Shown: in pieces, positions 1-5,541 of the stretch
Numbering within the stretch: position 1 is the first letter of the stretch
Layout of the letters: each line of letters opens with the position of its first letter
NCBI GenBank assembly: GCA_002694345.1
Contig: NZLV01000036.1
Location: 1 to 10,019 of the forward strand
DNA length: 10,019 nucleotides
From: Maricaulis sp.
Lineage (GTDB): Bacteria; Pseudomonadota; Alphaproteobacteria; Caulobacterales; Maricaulaceae
Direction of reading: 5' to 3'
The notes under the pieces: model-generated
What the model was told of the DNA's origin: nothing
The model's database searches: none
What the model saw: only the letters and a program-made list of their open reading frames with translations
Program-made: the position numbers and the translations under genes

Positions 1-1137
1 GCCGGGCAGGGCGCCGAAGACGGATTTGATCTTGCGGACCAGGTCGGGGGCCGAAGGGGCGCCGCCATAGGCGATCGCTTCAAGCGAGGACAGATCATAT
101 TTCTCGCGGTCGGGATGTTCGATCAATTGCCAGGCAATCGTCGGTACCCCGCCGGTCGTGTTGACCTTTTCCTTCTCGATGATCTGGAACGCCTTCACCA
201 CATCCCATTTGTGCATGAAGACCATGGTATTGCCCGCGAAGATCGTGCCCATCAGGCCGGCATTGCAGGCCGTCACATGGAAGAGCGGGATCACGGTCAG
301 CGAGACTTTCGGGGTTGGCTCCGGCGGCATTTCCCCGCGGCGCAGGCAGGAGCGCGCGGCGGCATACCCCGAGGACAGGATATTGGTCAGGATATTGCGG
401 TGGGTGCCCAGCGCGCCCTTGGGGTTTCCCGTCGTTCCGGAGGTGTAGAAGATCGTCGCCGGATCGTCCGGGGCGATCTCCGCCTGCGGCAAATCCTGCT
501 GTTTCAGGCCGGCATAATCCTTCGGGCCGCCGATCACGTCTTCCAGCCGGCGGGCGGGTGCAGCCAGCGGCGTGTCCGAGCGCGAGACCAGGACGTGCTC
601 CATGTCCGGCAGTTCGGCTAAGCTCGGCGCGATGCGGTCCCAGCGCTCGGCGTCGCAGACCAGGACTTTCGCGCCGGAATTCTTCAGCCCGTAGGCCAGT
701 TCGGATCCGGTCCACCAGGCATTCAGCGGCACGATGATGGCGCCCAGGCTGGTCGCCGCGAAGAAGACAACCGGCCACTCCGGCAGGTTGCGCATGGTGA
801 GAGCGACGCGGTCGCCCTTGGTGACGCCGAGATCCTCGAGCTCATGGGCCAGCGCGGCCACGGCCTTGAACCAGGCCTCATAGGTGACGCGCTCATCCTC
901 ATAGATGGTGAAAAGCCGGTCGCCATGGGTGGCGCCGTGGCGGGCCAGTTCCGGCAGGGCGGGCAGGGCATTCTTCCAGGTTCGCGTCGGGATGCCGCGG
1001 ATTTTCACGGTCTCCATCTCGAAGCGCATGTCCGGCGCGCACAGGGCACCCTGGATCTGCTCCAGCGTGGCCTTGGGCCAACCTTCGGGCAATTGGTATG
1101 CTGGCGCCGCCTCGGGCGCGCCTGTCGTGTTTTCCAT
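1..1137 (-). CDS. AMP-dependent acyl-CoA synthetase/ligase (ANL superfamily), C-terminus cut by window edge
   Basis: Reading the minus strand from ATG at 1137 gives 379 residues without a stop, ending exactly at base 1; the C-terminal part lies outside. The product should activate a carboxylic acid in two steps, acyl-AMP then acyl-CoA, in the cytoplasm. The ATP/phosphate-binding signature YTSGTTGNPKGA is at residues 231-242, followed by PLFHVTACNAG (284-294, substrate/ATP region) and the start of the A5 motif, AYGGAPSAPDL (356-366). The N-terminal domain has the usual TYEAW (85-89) and GDRVAL (108-113) blocks. The hinge and the C-terminal domain with the catalytic lysine are not visible. An AGGA (1150-1147) nine bases before ATG supports the start. 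It is divergent from the beta-oxidation enzyme at 1381, which suggests fatty-acid or similar acyl substrates. Substrate chain length cannot be read from the sequence. Family assignment is secure; specificity is not. Confidence 0.93.
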   Translation of the reverse strand, partial: MENTTGAPEAAPAYQLPEGWPKATLEQIQGALCAPDMRFEMETVKIRGIPTRTWKNALPALPELARHGATHGDRLFTIYEDERVTYEAWFKAVAALAHELEDLGVTKGDRVALTMRNLPEWPVVFFAATSLGAIIVPLNAWWTGSELAYGLKNSGAKVLVCDAERWDRIAPSLAELPDMEHVLVSRSDTPLAAPARRLEDVIGGPKDYAGLKQQDLPQAEIAPDDPATIFYTSGTTGNPKGALGTHRNILTNILSSGYAAARSCLRRGEMPPEPTPKVSLTVIPLFHVTACNAGLMGTIFAGNTMVFMHKWDVVKAFQIIEKEKVNTTGGVPTIAWQLIEHPDREKYDLSSLEAIAYGGAPSAPDLVRKIKSVFGALPG

Positions 1138-1380
1138 CCCCGGCAATCCTGTTTTCGGTTTGCTATTATCTTTGTAGGGCAAACAATAGGTCGAGCGCTG
1201 AAAACCCACAAGGGAATATGTCCAACGCCTGTGAATGTCGGTGCTTGCTTTGTGTATCGAATACAGGGTATGCGTCTTCGCAGATTGGCCTGCGCGACCT
1301 TTCGCGTCCATAACGAGGCCATAATCCGCTAGCTTCAGGCAAAACGCCGTCAAAGAAGAATTGATGAGGGAGAGACAGGC
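1138..1380. promoter_or_regulatory. Divergent promoter region between acyl-CoA synthetase and beta-oxidation enzyme
   Basis: These 243 bases separate two divergent start codons and must hold both promoters. They are more AT-rich than the flanking genes near 1150-1190. On the minus strand TTGTGG, 17 bases, TATTGT is a possible promoter for the synthetase. On the plus strand TTGGCC (1285-1290), 18 bases, CATAAC (1309-1314) is a weak candidate for the other gene. Both box assignments are guesses. Arms GTTTGC (1158-1163) and GCAAAC (1179-1184) form an inverted repeat with a 15-base spacer. AGGGAG at 1367-1372 is the ribosome binding site of the plus-strand gene. I see no convincing coding region here. 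Confidence 0.55.
1253..1265. promoter_or_regulatory. Inverted repeat TGTATCGAATACA, possible operator
   Basis: Perfect 5-base arms TGTAT/ATACA flank a CGA centre, about midway between the divergent starts at 1137 and 1381. The position suits a repressor site acting on one or both promoters. I cannot assign it to a known regulator, and a dyad this short can arise by chance. Confidence 0.3.
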
Positions 1381-3420
1381 ATGTCCGTGATCACCACTCG
1401 CAAGGACGGTGACGTCCTGGTCGTTACGTCCAACAATCCGCCGGTGAACGCGCTGGGCCAGGCCGTCCGCGCCGGGCTCGCCGAGGCCATCCAGGAAGCG
1501 GCCGCCGACGACGCCATCAAGGCCGTCGTGATCACGTGCGAGGGCCGCACCTTCTTTGCCGGGGCCGACATCACCGAATTCGGCAAGCCGCCGGTCGGTC
1601 CCTCCCTGCCGGAAGTGGTGGATGCCATCGAAGCCAGCGCCAAGCCGGTCGTTGCCGCCATTCACGGCACCGCGCTGGGCGGGGGTCTGGAAGTGGCTCT
1701 GTCCTGCCATTACCGGATCGCCGTGGCGTCCGCGAAGCTCGGCCTGCCGGAAGTTAAGCTGGGCATCCTGCCGGGTGCCGGCGGGACGCAACGCCTGCCG
1801 CGCGTGGTCGGTGTCGCCGATGCCCTGCCGATGATTGTCACCGGCAATCCGATCTCGGCCGCCAAGGCTGAAAGCATCGGCCTGGTCGACAAGCTGGTGG
1901 CCGAGGATGACCTGGCCGGTTCCGGCGTCGCCTTTGCCCGCTCCGTCGCCGGCAAGGCCGATCACCCGGTCTCGTCCACCCGCACGGACAAGATCAAGGA
2001 GATTCCGTCCGACGCGCCCTTCTTCGACGAGTTCCGCAAGACGCAGATGCGCCGCATGAAGGGGTTCGAGGCGCCGGAAGCGTGCATCGAGGCGGTGAAG
2101 GCTGCCATCGACCTGCCCTATGCCGAGGGCGTGAAGAAAGAGCGCGAGCTGTTCGGCAAGCTGGTCTCGGGCACCCAGTCCAAGGCCCTGCGCCATGTCT
2201 TCTTCGCTGAGCGTGCGGCGGCCAAGATCGACGATATCCCGAAAGACACGCCGCTGATCCCGATCAAGAAGGTCGGCATTCTCGGTGCCGGCACGATGGG
2301 TGGCGGCATTGCCATGAACTTCCTCACCGCCGGCTATGCGGTGACCATTGTCGAGCGCCAGCAGGAAGCGCTGGACCGCGGCGTTTCCATCATCCGCAAG
2401 AATTACGAGCGCTCGGCTGCCAAGGGCCGTTTCACCGAGGCCCAGGTCAAGGGCGCGATGGATCTGCTCACGCCGACGCTGGATTATAATGACCTGGCCG
2501 ATTGCGACCTGGTCATCGAGGCCGTGTTCGAGAACATGGATGTGAAGAAAGAGGTCTTCCGCACGCTGGACGCTATCGTCAAACAGGGCGCGATCCTGGC
2601 CTCCAACACCTCCTATCTCAATGTCGATGAGATGGCCGCCGAAACGAAGCGTCCGGGTTCCGTGCTCGGCCTGCACTTCTTCTCGCCGGCCAATGTCATG
2701 CGCCTATTGGAGATTGTCCGCGCCGAAAAGACCGAGCCGGCCGTGCTCAAGACGGCGATGGACCTGGCCAAGAAGATCGGCAAGGTCGCGGTCGTATCCG
2801 GTGTCTGCTTCGGCTTCATCGGCAACCGCATGCTGTCCCCGCGCCAGCGCGCCGCCCAGGCCATGCTGCTGCAGGGTGCGATGCCGTGGGATGTCGACAA
2901 GGCGCTAACCGATTTCGGCATGCCGATGGGCCCCTTCCAGATGTCCGACCTCGCCGGTCTGGACCTGGGCTGGGACAAGGCCAAGTCCAAGGGCGAAACC
3001 GTGCGCGACGTGCTGTGCGAGCGTGATCGTCGTGGCCAGAAGACGGGCAAGGGCTTCTATGACTATGACGAGAACCGGCGCGCCATCCCGTCCGAGGAAG
3101 TGGCCGAGGTCATCAAGGCATTTGCCGCCAAGTCCGGACTGGAACAGCGCAGCTTCTCGGATGATGAAATCCGCGAAGCCCTGCTCTTCCCGATGATCAA
3201 TGAGGGCGCCAAGATCCTCGAAGAGGGCATGGCTCAGCGCGCTTCCGACATCGATACGGTCTGGATCAATGGCTATGGCTGGCCGGCCTATACGGGTGGC
3301 CCCATGTTCTGGGCCGACACGATCGGCCTGGACAAGGTCGTCGCCGGCCTGAAAGCCCAGGGTGCCGAGGTCTGCAAACTCCTGGAAGACAAGGCCGCCA
3401 AGGGCGAGACGTTCAACTAG
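1381..3420 (+). CDS. Bifunctional enoyl-CoA hydratase / 3-hydroxyacyl-CoA dehydrogenase (FadJ/FadB/MFE-1 type)
   Basis: This 679-residue protein would catalyse two successive beta-oxidation steps: hydration of trans-2-enoyl-CoA and NAD-dependent oxidation of the (S)-3-hydroxyacyl-CoA. The N-terminal crotonase domain (about 1-190) has the oxyanion-hole segments FFAGADITEFG (58-68) and HGTALGGGLEVAL (95-107). Glu104 and Glu124 (in GLPEVKLGILPGAGGTQRL) match the two catalytic glutamates of the family. The Rossmann motif GILGAGTMGGGIA (299-311) opens the dehydrogenase part; ASNTSYL (407-413) and LHFFSPANVMRLLEIV (431-446), with the presumed catalytic His432/Glu444 pair, and GFIGNRML (478-485) follow. 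Two C-terminal helical dehydrogenase domains run to about 679. Length and domain order are normal for FadJ-like proteins, and HFFSPANVMRLLE resembles peroxisomal MFE-1 more than E. coli FadB. AGGGAG eight bases before ATG supports the start. No thiolase gene is adjacent on either side in this window. Confidence 0.96.
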   Translation: MSVITTRKDGDVLVVTSNNPPVNALGQAVRAGLAEAIQEAAADDAIKAVVITCEGRTFFAGADITEFGKPPVGPSLPEVVDAIEASAKPVVAAIHGTALGGGLEVALSCHYRIAVASAKLGLPEVKLGILPGAGGTQRLPRVVGVADALPMIVTGNPISAAKAESIGLVDKLVAEDDLAGSGVAFARSVAGKADHPVSSTRTDKIKEIPSDAPFFDEFRKTQMRRMKGFEAPEACIEAVKAAIDLPYAEGVKKERELFGKLVSGTQSKALRHVFFAERAAAKIDDIPKDTPLIPIKKVGILGAGTMGGGIAMNFLTAGYAVTIVERQQEALDRGVSIIRKNYERSAAKGRFTEAQVKGAMDLLTPTLDYNDLADCDLVIEAVFENMDVKKEVFRTLDAIVKQGAILASNTSYLNVDEMAAETKRPGSVLGLHFFSPANVMRLLEIVRAEKTEPAVLKTAMDLAKKIGKVAVVSGVCFGFIGNRMLSPRQRAAQAMLLQGAMPWDVDKALTDFGMPMGPFQMSDLAGLDLGWDKAKSKGETVRDVLCERDRRGQKTGKGFYDYDENRRAIPSEEVAEVIKAFAAKSGLEQRSFSDDEIREALLFPMINEGAKILEEGMAQRASDIDTVWINGYGWPAYTGGPMFWADTIGLDKVVAGLKAQGAEVCKLLEDKAAKGETFN

Positions 3421-3434
3421 GACTGCTGAGTTTT

Positions 3435-3572
3435 CTCCTCGCCCTTGATGGGCGAGGGGGCCGCGCGCATGCGCGCTGAAGCGGGCGACAGTCAAAGAGT
3501 TGGAAGGCGCTCTGCGCTTTCACCCCTTCCGCCGGGCATTCGCCCGGCACCTTCCCCATCAAGGGGAAGGAG
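3435..3572. repeat. Composite palindromic intergenic element with inverted, covarying ends
   Basis: Five dyads crowd this stretch: arms 3437-3444/3450-3457 (loop TTGAT), the perfect palindrome GCGCGCATGCGCGC (3463-3476), arms 3503-3510/3514-3521 with one wobble pair, arms GCCGGGC 3531-3537 and GCCCGGC 3542-3548, and arms 3550-3557/3563-3570 (loop ATCAA). The ends 3435-3457 and 3550-3572 are inverted copies of one another, identical at 19 of 23 positions; the four differences fall as paired changes that keep each hairpin closed. This looks like a REP/BIME- or MITE-like repeat of the kind I recall from caulobacter-type genomes. There is no coding capacity and no evident target duplication. It sits between convergent genes and enters the end of the CoA-transferase gene. 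A second copy is not present in this window. Confidence 0.7.
3437..3457. terminator. Hairpin 17 bases after the beta-oxidation gene stop, possible terminator
   Basis: An 8-base perfect stem (CCTCGCCC/GGGCGAGG) with a 5-base loop starts 17 bases after the stop codon at 3420. It could stop or stabilise the transcript from the left. In the plus direction it is followed by G-rich sequence rather than a T-run; in the minus direction the TTTT at 3431-3434 would read as A, so neither direction gives a classic intrinsic terminator. It is also the left end of the composite repeat. Confidence 0.3.
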
Positions 3573-4725
3573 GGGCGCTTGATTCCAACTCCGCCAGTTC
3601 TGCGAGGATCTCATCCGTATGTTCACCCAGGCCCGGGCAGCGGCCGGTTTCGCCGATGGGGGCATCGGAGAAGCGCATGGGTGAGCGGATGCCGGGAATC
3701 CCGTCGCGCTCGATGACCAGGCCGCGATAGACGGCCTGCTGGTCCTTGAGGGCTTCCTCGACCGTATTGATCGGTCCGGCGGGAATGCCTTTTTCTTCCA
3801 GTGCGGTGAGCCAGAATTCGCGCGATTTGTGCTGCATGATGTCCGCGATCCGGCCGGTCAGTTCCGCCCGGTTGCCAACGCGCTGGGCATTGGTCCGGTT
3901 GGCCTCCAGCGCGTCATCGCCCAGCGCCAGCAATCCCGCCAGGCGTTCGAACTGGCCGTCATTGCCGCAGGCGATGATGATGTGGCCGTCCGAGCAGGGG
4001 AATTCCTGATAGGGCACGATGGAGGGGTGGGCATTGCCGATCCGCTTCGGTGTCTTGCCGGTGGCGAGATAGTTCATCGCCTGATTGCCCAGCACGCCGA
4101 TCATCGTGTCCAGCAGGGCCATGTCGATATGCTGGCCCTTTCCGGTCCGCTCGCGCTGGGCGAGGGCGGCCTGGATGGCGATTGTGCCGTAAAGGCCGGT
4201 GAAGACATCGGCGAAGGCGACGCCCAAGCGCTGGGGCGGGCCATCCGCCTCGCCGGTCAGATCCATCACGCCCGACATGGCCTGGATCGCGAGGTCATAG
4301 CCGGCGCGGTGGGCATAGGGGCCGTCCTGGCCGAACCCGGTCACCGAACAATAGACGAGGCGCGGATTGCGGGCTTTTAGGCTGTCATAGTCCAGCCCGT
4401 ACTTGGCCAGCCCGTCGACCTTGAAATTCTCGATCACGACATCGGCGTGGTCGATCAGGCGTTTGACGGTCTCCAGCTGCTTCGCGTCGTGATAATCGGC
4501 GATCATCGAGCGCTTGCCGCGATTGCAGGAGTGGAAATAGGCCGCCGAGCGGCCGCTCTCATGCTCGATCCAGGGCGGTCCCCAAGTGCGGGTATCGTCG
4601 CCTGCGGGGGCCTCCACCCTGATCACATCGGCGCCCAGATCTGCCAGGGTCTGGCCGATCCAGGGGCCGGCCAGGATGCGGGCCAGTTCGACAACGCGCA
4701 GGCCCGCCAGCGGTGTCCCGCTCAT
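3559..4725 (-). CDS. Family III CoA-transferase (CaiB/BaiF/formyl-CoA transferase family)
   Basis: Starting at ATG 4725 the product has 388 residues, typical for this family, which moves CoA between carboxylic acids via a covalent aspartyl intermediate or, in racemase relatives, isomerises 2-methylacyl-CoA. The N-terminus GLRVVELARILAGPW (8-22) and GADVIRVEAP (31-40) are family hallmarks. AGYDLAIQAMSG (141-152) carries Asp144 at the expected catalytic position, followed by DLTGEADGPPQRLG (155-168), GKGQHIDMALLD (195-206) and the C-terminal GLGEHTDEIL (365-374). A longer reading frame up to 4830 adds 35 Arg/Pro-rich residues lying inside the marR coding sequence, so I reject it. ATG overlaps the marR stop as ATGA, suggesting translational coupling; no strong ribosome site is seen. 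The stop codon TGA (3561-3559) and last codons (PPSP) come from the palindromic repeat. The acyl substrate is unknown. Confidence 0.94.
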   Translation of the reverse strand: MSGTPLAGLRVVELARILAGPWIGQTLADLGADVIRVEAPAGDDTRTWGPPWIEHESGRSAAYFHSCNRGKRSMIADYHDAKQLETVKRLIDHADVVIENFKVDGLAKYGLDYDSLKARNPRLVYCSVTGFGQDGPYAHRAGYDLAIQAMSGVMDLTGEADGPPQRLGVAFADVFTGLYGTIAIQAALAQRERTGKGQHIDMALLDTMIGVLGNQAMNYLATGKTPKRIGNAHPSIVPYQEFPCSDGHIIIACGNDGQFERLAGLLALGDDALEANRTNAQRVGNRAELTGRIADIMQHKSREFWLTALEEKGIPAGPINTVEEALKDQQAVYRGLVIERDGIPGIRSPMRFSDAPIGETGRCPGLGEHTDEILAELAELESSAPPSP

Positions 4726-5192
4726 GAGTGCAGGTCGCCGGGTTCCAGGAAGGGGGCGGCGTCCAGCTCTTCGGCGTCCATCAGTTCGGCAATGCGCTGG
4801 AGGGAGGCGATCAGCATGTTTTGTTCCCACGGTTGCAACGTGCGGAAGGATCGCAGGAATCCGGCCTGCAGCAATTCGGGCGAATTGTCGCTGGCGGCGA
4901 TGCCCTTTTCCGTCAGCTTGGCCATCACGACACGCTTGTCGGTATCGCTCTTCACGCGCTCCACCAGTCCGGCCTGGACCAGGCGGTCGAGAATGGAGGT
5001 GATCGTGGCCTGGCTCAGCGAGACGGCGCGCGCAATGGCACTGGGCGACATGTCGCCCTGCTTGTGTAGCGTGTCGATGACGACCAGTTGCGGGGCCGTC
5101 AGTCCGGTGGCTTTCACCAATCGCTTGGACTGGAGATCGATGGCGCGGGTGATGCGGCGCAAGGCCACTAGGATTTCGTCGTGATCGCTCAT
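4722..5192 (-). CDS. MarR family winged-helix transcriptional regulator
   Basis: This 156-residue protein has the length and layout of a dimeric MarR regulator. An N-terminal helix (about 4-27) and a C-terminal helical segment (about 103-140) would form the dimer interface. The winged helix-turn-helix lies at 31-100: recognition helix around LSQATITSILDRL (59-71), then the wing SDTDKRVVMAKLTEKG (82-97), with the DxR signature seen as DKR. I chose ATG 5192 because homologues begin close to the first helix; an in-frame TTG at 5249 would add 19 polar residues and has GGAG too close to it. The N-terminal half reminds me of EctR-like MarR proteins, but no ectoine genes are here. It heads an operon with the CoA-transferase and is divergent from the TonB-dependent receptor, so autoregulation and control of either neighbour are plausible. 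The ligand is unknown; an acyl-CoA or free acid would fit the context. Confidence 0.93.
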   Translation of the reverse strand: MSDHDEILVALRRITRAIDLQSKRLVKATGLTAPQLVVIDTLHKQGDMSPSAIARAVSLSQATITSILDRLVQAGLVERVKSDTDKRVVMAKLTEKGIAASDNSPELLQAGFLRSFRTLQPWEQNMLIASLQRIAELMDAEELDAAPFLEPGDLHS

Positions 5193-5264
5193 GCTTGCCT
5201 GGCTGAACCTGTTTTCTTTTCCTTTATCGCCGCTTTGCCGGGTTTCCAACTCCTGCAGCGCGGA

Positions 5265-5291
5265 TTGCGGTCAAAAGCTTTGAGTTCGCAT
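5265..5291. promoter_or_regulatory. Dyad around TCAAAAGCTTTGA upstream of marR, possible operator
   Basis: Arms TCAAA (5271-5275) and TTTGA (5279-5283) flank AGC. Just outside them TGCG (5266-5269) and CGCA (5287-5290) form a second, slightly off-centre pair. The dyad lies about 80 bases upstream of the marR start, inside the divergent marR/receptor region. MarR proteins usually bind dyads near their own promoter, so this is a candidate autoregulatory site. The assignment rests on position and symmetry only. Confidence 0.35.
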
Positions 5292-5344
5292 CATAAATCC
5301 GGACGCGCCTGCTTTCTTTTCGAACAAGGCATTCGGTTTCTACC

Positions 5345-5373
5345 TGTTACTTCTATGTAACACTGGCTAAAAT
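5345..5373 (+). promoter_or_regulatory. Inverted repeat TGTTACTTCTATGTAACA with downstream -10-like TAAAAT
   Basis: Perfect 6-base arms TGTTAC (5345-5350) and GTAACA (5357-5362) with a 6-base centre form an 18-base operator-like dyad. TAAAAT (5368-5373) resembles a -10 box; a 17-base spacer would put the -35 hexamer on the left arm, which is itself a poor -35 match. A bound repressor would then block the promoter, or an activator would replace the weak -35. The arrangement points toward the TonB-dependent receptor. It could serve MarR or an unlinked regulator. Confidence 0.42.
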
Positions 5374-5401
5374 ATGACGAAAAAACAACAAGAAGGCCAA
5401 T

Positions 5402-5482
5402 CCTTGAAGCTTTCAGGGCAAAGCATTTTGCCGCAGTGCAATACTTCCAGCTCAAAGCAGGTCTGGCCAGCGGCGGCCGGAC
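5402..5482 (+). promoter_or_regulatory. Structured 5' leader of the TonB-dependent receptor mRNA (candidate)
   Basis: Three hairpins follow each other between the possible promoter and the receptor start at 5542. Arms CCTTGAA (5402-5408) and TTCAGGG (5412-5418) pair with one wobble and a GCT loop. Arms GGCAAA (5417-5422) and TTTGCC (5427-5432) pair with a GCAT loop and compete with the first hairpin at 5417-5418. Arms GTCTGGCC (5461-5468) and GGCCGGAC (5475-5482) give an 8-pair stem with one wobble. I see no B12 box, TPP or other riboswitch core that I recognise. The leader could control translation or be incidental secondary structure; 5483-5541 shows no further strong structure. Confidence 0.35.
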
Positions 5483-5541
5483 TGTCTAGGTCAGAGTCAA
5501 ATCCATACCGTATTAGTCAAAACAGGGGCTGCATCCGCATC

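Noticed and set aside
95..778. 227-codon minus-strand frame inside the acyl-CoA synthetase gene
   Set aside because: It is another frame of the same strand as the real synthetase and lacks the ANL motifs, which are intact in the neighbouring frame.
3421..3558. CRISPR or tandem-repeat array between the convergent genes
   Set aside because: The repeated parts are inverted hairpins without regular direct repeats and spacers, so a palindromic element explains them better.
4726..4830. 35-residue N-terminal extension of the CoA-transferase
   Set aside because: It is Arg/Pro-rich, lies inside marR coding sequence and precedes the family-typical N-terminus; the ATGA overlap start is far more likely.
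4447..5184. 245-codon plus-strand frame across the CoA-transferase and marR genes
   Set aside because: It spans two real genes on the opposite strand, including their overlap, and shows no domain.
5374..5541. 56-residue N-terminal extension of the TonB-dependent receptor
   Set aside because: It would bury the signal peptide inside the protein, which is incompatible with export.
5374..5541. Known riboswitch (cobalamin, TPP or similar) in the receptor leader
   Set aside because: I looked for B12-box and other conserved cores and found none; only generic hairpins are visible.
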